Origin: Rhizopus sp. PT2906
Taxonomy: Eukaryota; Mucoromycota; Mucoromycetes; Mucorales; Rhizopodaceae
DNA length: 48,786 nucleotides
NCBI GenBank assembly: GCA_025529335.1
Contig: JAMYHX010000328.1
Location: 1-48,786 of the forward strand
Direction: 5' to 3'
The notes under the pieces were generated by a model. It saw only the letters and a list, made by a program, of their open reading frames with translations, was not told where the DNA came from and searched no databases. Below, one piece after another: positions 34,708 to 44,826 of this stretch; the stretch's first letter is position 1, and every line of letters begins with the position of its first letter. The translations under genes and the position numbers were made by a program.

Positions 34708-35405
34708 ATCCCTTTTTCTTTTAAAGTTACCAAAAAAAAAGAAAAAAAGTGTAAAAAAAGGAAACTAACAGATTTTCAAGGAAAGAAAAAAAATAATAAT
34801 TTGTATTACACTAAATGAAACTACTCTTTACACGTGAGGAAAAAGTATAGAAAAGAAAAGAAAAAAAAAAAGTCGAGAGACAACACAGTAACTGTTTCTA
34901 TGGTGATAGCTTTTTTTTAAAAGGTACAACTATGTCGTCATAATTATGTTTATTTTATGTCTTTTTTTACATGACGTTGATTTGTATGTTCTTTTGGTTG
35001 GATTTTTGTATTTAAGTTTGTCGTGTACTGAACTAGGATATAGCGCATATTTGAAGATAGATCTACCATGCATATATACATGCCTATGGCCATATTTTTA
35101 TGCTTATAATAGGGGACTTGGTGGTATGTTTATTTCTTTAGCTCCCCCTTTACCTCCATCTTGATTTTGTCTAAAGGATTTTGTGTTTTATTTTAATTAT
35201 TTTGTTACACGGGAGTCTTTCATTCCAGAGAAAAATTAATAGCATAAAGAGAGTTGTTAAAAGGGGGAAAATAAAAGGGGAGAAGTCTATTGTTTAATTT
35301 ATATAGATGAACCATTTTAAAATCTATACCTTTTATAGACTTCATTAACATTCATAGGTAAAGTATAAAAGGACCCTTTTGCTTCTTTCTCTTTCTTTAC
35401 TCAAC
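34708..35405. other. Divergent spacer between NDT80-like gene 2 and RRM gene
   Basis: Poly-A/T-rich. One X-box-like element lies at 34894-34907 about 190 nt upstream of NDT80-like gene 2. No gene seen. Confidence 0.5.
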
Positions 35406-37203
35406 ATGAAAATAAACATTGAAAAGAATTCACCCATCCAACCACCATTGCTTACACCTTCTTCCTCCATCACAACCACTTATTCATTATTCGACTCTCA
35501 TCCATTCAACGATTATCCTGAACTATTTCGTAAACATTCCATTCAAGGCGACGGTGCAGACTTCCTTGACCCAAACACTCCATCAACAAGAAGAGCATCC
35601 AGCCCAACCATCCTTTCTCAATGTGCCAAATGCTTACTTCAGTATCAGTCCATCTTATCTGTCGCTTCATGTGGGCAGCATCGAATATGCCATAATTGTC
35701 AAAGATCAAAAGACTGCCCTACATGTACCAAGGTAATGTAAACCCTTTTTTCCTTTTTTATATACTAACTTACACACAGACCATGACCACCCCTTACAAT
35801 GTTACCGCCAAAGAGTACGTACCCACTTTTGCTTATGTACCTGCAGTCTATCCCTGCGCAAAAGTGACCAATGTAAGCTCTTGGTTTATTTATATATATA
35901 TATATTAAAAAAATTGTATCTGTAGATTCCTTGGGATGTGTCGCAAAATGACGTTCGTAACTTTTTTGGAAACTGTCGATTGCCCTCGTCTTCTGTTTAC
36001 ACTCAATCAATTCATGTAATTATTTGTTTATGCTTGTAAAAAGAACTGCATAAATTAACTTTGATTCTTCTAGATTCTCATGGACCGTACGACAGGCAAA
36101 ACACTCTCTGATGCCTACGTTGAATTTGCAAGCGTATCAGACCTTTGGCGAGCCATCGAGACTCGAAGTGAAAAGCCTCTCAAGGGCCGTATCGTGACAG
36201 TGACAGAGTGTAGTCCAGAAGAATTACTCTCGGTCGTGTTTCCCAAATGGCGAGGTCAGTTTCAAGGGAACATGGCGATTCCGCCTACGTCCGAGGTGGT
36301 CAAAACCATGTCAACAGCCGCTGGTGGTGGTGCTCACTCGGCGTGTCCTCCTTTTATCACTCGTGAAGAGATCAATTCCTTACTGGTTGTTTGTAAAAAT
36401 TACAAGGTAACATAATACTTTATATCTCTCACATATTCTAATTTTTTTTGGTGTAGCTTCATTTTTCAAGGAAATGTGCTGAACGACCCTTTGAGAATAT
36501 CATTACAGTCATTACAAAGTACCCTTGGCATCAAGCTCATCTTATCACAACAATTCATCGAGACCATATATACGAACTTTTAAAATTGTCAATAGAATCG
36601 CTCAAGACACACTTGTCCAAAGATTACATCCAAATCGATCCAACCTTACTTGAACGTTTGGTCCGTGCTGGTATCATGTGTCCTGCCTTTACCGAACGTC
36701 AAAAGATGACCCTACTTCAAACCTCCCGTCTGGAAAAATGTCCAGTAGATATTGTTTCTTTTATGTATCCTATGTATCCATTTGCTCAATCGGCTGATTA
36801 CTATTCACTCCCAAAGCAACAGCAACAGCAACAAAAGCAACAACAACAACAACAACGTCCTGTGATGACCAAAAGACACTCGGATGATATATTTTCTTTT
36901 CATCAAATTAACGTAGAAAACGTTTTAGGAGACGATCCAGCATCAATTTCGTCTCTGATACGTGACATTCAGCAACAGTGTCAAATTGAAGACAGACCGA
37001 GCAAACCAACCGAGAACAAGATGGCGAGTCATGGTATCCCTTTACTACTTCATCCTCTCGAATCTAAAGGGTCTCCTTGGACCTCTTCTTCATCTTCTAC
37101 GTCTTCATTACCGTTATCTAACAGTAAGAGTGACATCTGGAAAGCATCCTCTCCGGTCCTTGAATCGAACAAACTCACATCCTCAAAAGCCTTGGCTGCT
37201 TAA
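35406..37203 (+). CDS. RNA-binding protein with N-terminal Cys/His zinc cluster and RRM
   Basis: Five exons, all joined in phase 0, from ATG 35406. The N-terminal region has eight ordered metal ligands with spacing C-x2-C-x12-C-x2-H-x2-C-x2-C-x5-C-x2-C, RING-like (CAKCLLQ to KDCPTC). After it comes an RRM of the hnRNPF/ESRP-like type: VTNIPWDVSQNDVRNFFGNC as the first strand/helix and SDAYVEFASVSDLWRAIE as the RNP1 region, continuing to KGRIVTVTECSPEELL. The C-terminal helical region (KYPWHQAHLITTIHRDHIYE) is followed by polyQ and a Ser-rich tail. Probable post-transcriptional regulator; whether the zinc cluster acts as a ubiquitin ligase is unknown. Confidence 0.8.
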
Positions 37204-37517
37204 TCCTAACCCCTTTAATATAATATAGAGTAGATATCTTTTGGCTGCAGTTTTTTTTTTTAAAAAAAAAGTTTTATACTAGTAATAAAGAGATTTTTGT
37301 TTGAACCATGTGGTTGGTTTATCTTATGATCCCTTGCGCCCTTAATTAGAAGACTTGTCTGCTACGTCTGGAACATAACCTCTTGCGCTGTAAGAGCCAT
37401 GCACTCAGGAGTTAAATTAAAAGGGAAGAATGATATATTTCATTAAACAATAAAACATTTCATAATAGCGTTTATCAAAGGGTAAAATCATCAAGATCAT
37501 ATATATATATATATACA
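37204..37517. other. Convergent 3' spacer
   Basis: 3' UTRs of the RRM gene and MTA phosphorylase. It contains poly-T/poly-A near 37250-37270 and a (TA)n run near 37498-37515. Confidence 0.6.
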
Positions 37518-38489
37518 TTAAGAATAATAGCCAGGTAAAATATATTCCAATTTTTGAACTGTCTCTGGGTTTCTCTTTTCTTTAGCTGTCATGACAGCAA
37601 ACTTCATGGAGCCCTTGTAGTTGGGTTCAAGAGTACCCTGAGCAACAGCATTTTCGAGATCAGGAAGGATAGCATGAAGAAGGTTCTTGGCGTTCTTGCC
37701 GTTGTTAACCATGTTTTGCATGACAGTTTCGACAGTAACAGCTTCTTCATTTTGACGCCAGCAGTCATAATCAGTAGACATACAGACCATCTGATAAGCA
37801 ATTTCGGCTTCACGAGCGAGTTTGGCTTCAGGCAAAGCAGACATATTGATGATATCACCACCCCAAGAACGGTACATGTGAGACTCGGCGCGAGTGGAGA
37901 ATGCGGGACCTTCCATACAAACTGCTGTCTTGTTACGATGCAACTTGGCACCGAATTCCAAGCTTGATTCGTGCTTGGCGATCAAATTGGCCAAACCTTC
38001 ATGGAAGGGGTCTGCGAAGACAGCATGAGCGACCACACCGTCGCCAAAGAAGGTGGAAGGACGCAAACCGCGAGTACGATCGATCAATTGGTCGGGAAGG
38101 ACGAAGTCGCAGGGTGGGATCTCTTCACGGAGTGAACCGACGGCGGAGAAGGCAATGATAACTTCAACACCAAGACCCTTAAGGGCAGCAATGTTGGCTC
38201 GAACAGGTACTTCGGTGGGCGTTAAATAGTGGCCGCGGCCATGGCGAGCTAAGAAGGCAATCTTGTTGCCGCTGGGAGTGGCAGAGATGATGATTTTATC
38301 GCTAGGATAACCCCAAGGCTACCAAAAAAAAAAAGGAGTCTGTCAGTATTTTTTATTTATCCTCTCTTTTTGACAATATTCACTTACAGTTTCGGGATAT
38401 ACTTCTTCAATCACTTCAAGTCCTTCGAGGTGATAAAGCCCAGAGCCACCAATAACGGCAATCTTGACATCCTTCAATTCTTTGACCAT
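37518..38489 (-). CDS. MEU1: S-methyl-5'-thioadenosine phosphorylase (MTAP)
   Basis: Two exons (38388-38489 and 37518-38318) give 300 residues, typical of MTAP. Family blocks are present: IAVIGGSGLYHLEGLEVIEE, TPWGYPSDKIIIS, FLARHGRGH, VRANIAALKGLGVEVIIAFS with SAVGSLRE, RPSTFFGDG, AVCMEGPAFSTRAESHMYRS, and NMSALPEAKLAREAEIAYQM with DYDCW. It cleaves methylthioadenosine to adenine and methylthioribose-1-phosphate in methionine salvage linked to polyamine synthesis, as a cytosolic trimer. Phosphate- and purine-binding motifs appear complete. The symbol follows the yeast orthologue name by family membership. Confidence 0.95.
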
Positions 38490-38671
38490 GGCTAATTTGA
38501 GATAAGGGAAAAAGGGAAGAGAAGGAAAAAAAAAAAGACGCAATAGTAAAATTTTAAGACAATTATAAAAATTTTATCCAATCATGGAAACGGATCTTTA
38601 CTCTTTTTTAGATCCTAATGGCGCAGTTGTGTCTGTGTGTGTTGCTGAAAGTAGGTTTATTTTAATAGAGG

Positions 38672-41005
38672 TTAATGTACCAGTTTATCCATTCTATCCA
38701 CCAGGGTACGATACAGATTCTTAAAGACCTCCTTTGTATAAAAGCTTGTTACTGACATCTGTTCGTCATCCTTTTGAATTCTGAACCCGGTCTTATGACT
38801 TGACCAACGAGCAGAATAAACCAGGATGGTGAATCGTAGAGGCATCCTGATCTGCTTTGATCTTTCACTGTTCTCTTGTGTCTCGCGGTAAACAAAGCGA
38901 GACCACACTGGGTACTCAAAGACGCAGTCGAGGGCATGGTCAGTGCATCGAGTCACATCAATGCTCAATTGATCAAGAATATCCAGCAGCCTTGTCTTGA
39001 TCTCGGCTTGTGTCAGTCGATAGAAATGACCACGGCTAAGAAAATCAAATAAGCTTTTGGTTGACTCTGATTTACTATTTGATAGGGCAGGTTCTCTAAA
39101 TGAGGATGAGGGTGACAGTGTCTTGGACGGAGGAGGTGATACATCTGGTGATGAACTATCATTTGAGCCAGACTTATGGTTGAACGAAAGTCGTTTCCAA
39201 GATGGTCTCCGAATTGTAGATGCGGTGGAGGTAAAGGAGGTTCTGCTTTGTTGCTTACTAGTGTAGCTTTTCTGATTAAATTCAAGCTTGAGCCAGTGAG
39301 GCTTTTGCTGAGGTTTGATCTCGGCTGGCGTTGTTGGTGTATCTATTGTCTGTGGTGAAATCTTTTTGGATACTTCACTCTTTTGACGAACTGTTGACGT
39401 AGACGTGCTTCGTTTCATTGCGCCAATAGTCTGTCGTCTTGCCAGAGCAGGCGATGACGATGATGACGGCTTTGTCTCGTGCGTGCTCGTGGACCGTGTG
39501 AGGTTGGTTTGAGGTGCATCTAACAGTTGTCTCTTTCGCTCCTCAGCCTCTTTGCGTTCCTTGACGAGATAATATACGGATATGAGAGGATCGTACATGG
39601 CAGGTAATGTCTGAAAGTCGTCCTTGGCTTGATGCTTGATTCGACTCGATGAAGACAGTCGTCGTCTCCAGCGTGGTCGACTGGCAAACACTTGATCTTC
39701 GGTTATCTTTCTCTGGTAATTCTCATCAATTTTTGTTGCAGCTGATTGATACTCTGAGGATGAGATGATCATTTCTAATTTACTGCGAATCTCATCAGGT
39801 GTACCAAGACCAAAACCTTGCATACCTTCAACAATAGTCATGTCGATTGTCTCCAGTGGCTGACGGTGTGGTAGGTAATTGTTAATTGGCTCATCGTATC
39901 CCTTATTTATCCACGGATGAGATCGAATGGCAGAAAGTGTGATTCGCTGCTTTGGATTGACAACAAAGATTTTTGTCAGTAAATCCAGGCAGTCTTCAAG
40001 ATGTTAGTGTTATCCTCCTTTTAATTGATTTATTTTTCGCTTTACCTTTGCCCAAATGATCTGGATAGTCATCCACAATACCAGACTTGATTTTCTCATG
40101 GAGTGCAGGTAAATTGGTATCATCGAATGGTACCTTACCACATACTAGCACATATAAAACGACGCCAAAACTCCAAATGTCTACCTCAGGACCTGTATAC
40201 TCTTTTGCTTTCAATAGTTCAGGAGCAGCAAAATAAAGGGACCCACAAAAGGTGTTTAGTTGCTGTGTTGGATGATATACATTTGATAAACCAAAGTCAA
40301 TGATTTTGATCTGTTCTGATTTTGTAATAAGGATGTTTTCTATTTTCAAATCTATACAACGTGCATCAGCCTTGCATAAACATGTCTAAAGACTGCTATT
40401 TACCTCGATGAACGATCGAATTACGATGACAATAATCAAGAGCACTCACAATCTGACGAGCAAACTTTCTAGCCTGTTTTTCTTTCAATTTGCCATGTTT
40501 GACGATATAATCTAATAGTTGACCTCCATCCACATATTCTAAAAACATATAATATTTGTCGCCTTCTGTAATATATTCCTTCAATTGACAAATATTAGGA
40601 TGTCGCAATAAGCGCATGATTGCCATTTCTCGAATTGTGCGTTGTTCACGTTCTTGTGGTGTATCCTTTGGATCAGTATGGCTAGTGCTCTTGATGGTTT
40701 GTAAGTCAATTTTTGGCATAATTTTAACCGCATACTATATATAGTAATCAGTTAATGCTTTTATTTTTAACTTTCTTTTTTTTGTCTTTCTTTCTTTTTC
40801 TCTTTTTTATTACTTTTTGCTTCGTAGGGTCTGTAAGGCACTCGGCCAGTTTGACTTTACCCATAGAACCAGCTCCAATAGTTTTTCGATAGATAACATA
40901 ATTTTGTACTTTCATAACTTGATGTCGTTCAGATTGTCTACGAGACAATGATCGTTTGATATCTTGGGATTCATTAACAATAGTCTCTTCTATAGTGATA
41001 CTCAT
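38672..41005 (-). CDS. KIN1: Kin1/Kin2 (PAR-1/MARK-type) Ser/Thr kinase with KA1 domain
   Basis: Minus gene from ATG 41005. Kinase domain: glycine loop IGAGSMGKVKLAE; lysine in YAVKIMPK; catalytic HRDLKIENIL; DFGLSN; activation segment LNTFCGSLYFAAPELL; and EVDIWSFGVVLYVLVCGKVPF. GHGKLKEKQARKFARQ-type wording is highly Kin1-specific. After it come a UBA-like region (GLGTPDEIRSKLEMIISS), a long Ser/Thr-rich linker and a C-terminal KA1 membrane-binding domain (LDQLSIDVTRCTDHALDCVF, MPLRFTILVYSARWS). Kin1/2 govern polarity and exocytosis at the plasma membrane. In yeast they have also been linked to HAC1 mRNA processing, notable given the bZIP gene at 13.5 kb. Shorter than ascomycete Kin1. Confidence 0.93.
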
Positions 41006-41584
41006 GAATAAATAATAAAGATAAGAAATAAAGGGAAAAGGAAAGGAAAAAAAAAAAAAGTTTGGCTTTTTTTGTGGAGATGAATGCTTGATTTCTTTTA
41101 CAGGAAGCATTTGTGTAACATCTCGTGGTCTGCGTTATTTTTCATGAAAAATGGAATTCTTTTTTTTTTTTTTTTTTTCTTCTTGATTCAAAAAAAAAAA
41201 AAAGTATCTGCGAGTTTATTTAAGAAAGAGAGAGAGAAAGAGAGACAAATAGGCTGATGACAACAGAATAACTTGTAAAAAAAATTGTTATATTACTTAT
41301 TCATTGTCACTCAATTCCGTCATCTTGGGTCATACGTCAGTCTTCATTCGACCGCAGTTGTCCAATTTAATTCTTCATTTGACTAGGTTTTTGTTTCGAT
41401 GGCGTTAGTTGTGAACAATAGTTTAAAAAGTAGAAAAAGTACTTGGTACAGCCAATAAGTCTAATATGACCGATACAAGAACATACTTGATTTTGTATAT
41501 GCTGTGAATTCATAATATTGAATCTATTGACACTCAAGATTCAAAATTATAGACAACTTTCCATTTGAAACCAGCAACGGCGAG

Positions 41585-41628
<44 letters not shown>

Positions 41629-42170
41629 AACAGTAATTCATTGGATGAACAGTGCAGTATAAGGATAAAGCAAATGCAAATGTTGCTTAATTGTATTATT
41701 TATACTTTTCAAACTCAAGCAACTGTAGCGTACACTTTTCTTATTTATACAAGAATATGCTTTGAAATAGTATAATGAATTCACAAGGAATTAAAGAAAA
41801 AAAAGGGGGGCAAAACCATGGATTATGACATATACAAAGAAATGAACGTGTACACACGCGTTTTTTGATTATTTCCAGGTATTATGTAAAACTATTAATC
41901 AAATTGGCCAAGAAAAGAACAATGATAGAATAGGGAAAGAGAGAAAGATGATTTCTAAAAAGAATGAATTGACACCAAAAATCAAAAAAATGAAGTGATT
42001 CGTTACAATGACATCATGTAACCATAATGCAGACAAAAGAAAAAAAAAAAGAATATAAAATCCCAGATAAGTTTTCGTTTTCTTCTCTTTTTCCATTTTT
42101 CTTTCCAGATATAAACAATCAGGTATTTCATAACATAAGCAAGCAGACTGTTTTGCTCATATTACTGTAG
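41006..42170. other. Divergent spacer between KIN1 and caleosin-like gene
   Basis: Poly-A/T-rich, with a GA-rich run near 41226-41245 and the (TA)n microsatellite listed separately. No gene seen. Confidence 0.6.
41586..41624. repeat. (TA)n microsatellite, about 19 units
   Basis: Uninterrupted alternating TA run, a self-complementary slippage-prone tract in the spacer. Confidence 0.95.
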
Positions 42171-44011
42171 ATGAATAATAGTGCAGAGGAGTTTCCTAGT
42201 CTCAGTGACTCTGTTAATAATAATGTAGAACGATCGACGCTCGGTGCTTCTTGGGCAGAGGTGGCTCAACTAAATACAACAGAGGCTGTTCATAACACTT
42301 CAGAATCAAAGGAGCAATCTTATGCAGATATTGCTAGCAAACATCAAGAATTATCTAAACAAGAGTTTCCTACACTCCAGGATAGCGTGCCTGATTCCAA
42401 TCCTACTTCATCCGGAGTAGCTGATCTGTTGAATAAAGAAACTGATCATCCAAAGACAGGTAATGATATAAAATGGGAGAATAACTTGTAAGATATTCAT
42501 TATCTTTTATAGACACAACTCAACCACCTAATCCTGATAGATCTTTTGCTGCTGTCACGTCAAATGAAGGGTATCCTTCACCACAACCAGATACATCAAC
42601 GTCATCGGAACTGCCTCCCTTGTCAGATCTACCTGATGTCAAGGACATGTTAGAACAACCTTCTGGTAAGTGAATCTAATGTTCAAACAGGGAAAAAGAT
42701 ACTGATGGTGTATCTAGTGCATGTACCTCCTCCTCCAGTCAGTTTTGCCAAAATAGCTGCCAAGGAAATTCCTCCTGAAAAGAAACCGCTAAGCGAACGC
42801 GCTCAGACGATCATCAAGGAACAAGAAAACCAACCAAAGGAAGAACCATTGTCTGTAAACGACGAAAACTTCCCTACATTGGGCCAAAGTCGTTTGATGG
42901 TAGAACAAAATGCCAAGGATGAAGAAAAGGAGGTATATACCGAAATTTCAAAATTGAATCAAGCGGGTGATATTGTTGAAGAAGAAGAAGAAGAAGACAT
43001 TGTTGTGGTGGATAATAAAGGTAAAGTGAAAGGAGAGAGAGAGAGAGAGAGAGAGAAAGAAAGGGCTGCATAATAAATACTCATGGGAAACACAGACACA
43101 AAGAAATCGTTTGCCGACATTGCTGGCTCCAACTTGGATAATGCACCACCATCCGCTAAATCACATGTGGATCTAGCTCCTGTGTATGACGAAAGCACTA
43201 TCCTGTTAGAAGAGAAGAGAAGAGAAGAACGAAAGGAGAATACTGTAGAATATGGTAATAATAATGAATTAATTGAGCAAGAACAAGGTAAAAGGATAAT
43301 AGGTTCTGGTTCAATGTGATGTTCATGTGTCTTTTTCATTAGCTCAAGAAACCCAAAAGGATTCAGAATTGACCAAACAGGATATTAAAGAAGAAAAGCG
43401 AGAGATAAAGAATAGGTCCATTCAAAATAAACAACAAGAAAATCAAGAGGATGCACTGGTTGTTCGTCTACAGACATTTGATAGAAGAGGCTCGGGTAGA
43501 ATTACTATCTTTGATACTGTATTTGGTAAAGACCCCCCAAAAAAAGACCTAGAATGTAGCAACTCACCTTTTAATGTGCGTAGCATTATACCGTTTGGGC
43601 TATCCTATATTAACCATTTTGCCTGCTGCCTTTTTGATGCATCTCCGGTTATCTCCTCTTACCTCACCTCATGGGTTTCCCTTCATTTACCGATCACTTT
43701 TCGATTTGATATCACTTCCGATCTACACAAAAAACCTCGGATACGCATTAACTTACAAAACGCCCATGCTCCGCCAACCCAAAGATAAGATGGTTCAAGC
43801 CGTTCGGGAATACGGAAGCGAGAAGGGCCTTGGCTATTGGGATGGTATTAGGGTCATTCGACGTACTGAAAACTTAAGATGGTGGCAGCTCGGGCTTTGG
43901 GCTGTCCATCGTATTCAGTGGACATTAGCTTACACCATGCTCCATGATCCCTCGAATCATGTTGTTACAACGAATACATTAATCGCTTTAAATGAAGCCG
44001 CACATCATTAA
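42171..44011 (+). CDS. Caleosin-like protein with long N-terminal short-motif array
   Basis: Six exons from ATG 42171, about 515 residues. The first 350 or so residues are acidic/Ser/Glu-rich and carry repeated short motifs: SWAEVAQ, SYADIAS, SFAAVTS, SFAKIAA and SFADIAG, plus EEFPSL, QEFPTL and ENFPTL. The C-terminal part looks like caleosin: an EF-hand-like FDRRGSGRITIFDT, a hydrophobic hairpin (GYPILTILPAAFLMHLRLSP), PIYTKNLGYAL (the IKNIHRAKHG position), and a second hydrophobic block WWQLGLWAVHRIQWTLAYTM. Caleosins are lipid-droplet/ER proteins, some with haem peroxygenase activity; haem-ligand histidines were not verified. The EF-hand lacks the usual acidic pattern, so calcium binding is doubtful. 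Convergent with the GNAT gene (76-bp gap). Confidence 0.68.
43033..43055. repeat. (GA)n microsatellite in an intron of the caleosin-like gene
   Basis: GA run immediately after the donor GTAAAG of the third intron. If the intron is retained it adds Arg/Glu repeats and then a stop. Confidence 0.85.
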
Positions 44012-44087
44012 AAATGTAAAATAAAATATTATTTATTAAAAAAGACACACACAAAGAAAGACATAAAGTGATGATAAAAACGGTATT

Positions 44088-44826
44088 TTAAAGTTCTTTT
44101 TCTACAATAGATGATGATGATGTTGATAATGTTTTTTGTTCTTGATTTACAATACACTTTTCCAGTCGGTTTTCTAAATATTTACGAACGAATGGGCAGG
44201 TTGGTATAACGACTTTCTTGGCTTTTTCTGCCCATTGAAATGCTTTTTGTAGTATCAAGTCACCTAATCCTTGATGCCTATACGTGAAAGGTATTTCCTA
44301 AGGAATAATTGTTAATATTGTTAATGATGAAGGGTTGTATATATAAATATATTTACAATGTGATAGAATTCAATTATATTTGGACACCTTGTAGGTAAAT
44401 AGCATAATGCAGCTATCAATCATAAGTTTGTCTGTGTGTCTGACATTATGAGTATTCCTGTTTACCTGTGTTTCCCTTGTTATCTAACTGTAGTTTGAAC
44501 ATGTAATTATTTGGATCATGTTCAACGTCCATTATATCAAACCGTCGTTTACAGGGTATTGTCTTATTATTACTGTTGTCCTGATTTATCACTGTATTAT
44601 AATGGTTGTTATTATTGTTGTTTCTGCTTTTATTGTTATTACTATGGCTACTATTACTATGACTACTATTACTACTGCTACTGCTACTGCTGTTACTGCT
44701 GTTACTGCTGTTATTGCTTATTGTGCTATTGGATGATAGTGGTAATAGTGGTGTTGGCGATACTTTATTATTAGTTGACAATTTATAGTGCTTTGATATT
44801 AGGCTGCTCGTTGGTGTCTGTGTCAT
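44088..44826 (-). CDS. NATD1-like small GNAT acetyltransferase-fold protein with Ser/Asn-rich N-terminus
   Basis: Three exons from ATG 44826. The N-terminal half is low complexity (polyS, polyN, SNSSHS repeats). The C-terminal half reads as the compact YjdJ/NATD1 GNAT domain: NNYMFKLQLDNKG, then IIEFYHIEIPFTYRHQGLGD (strand plus the R/Q-x-x-G-x-G acetyl-CoA loop, here RHQGLG), then WAEKAKKVVIPTCPFVRKYL, where the VIPTC..V block is diagnostic. It ends in a charged tail. The substrate of this family is poorly known. An upstream ATG at 45132 would add a hydrophobic segment, but that region looks like leader sequence, so 44826 is preferred. Confidence 0.75.
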
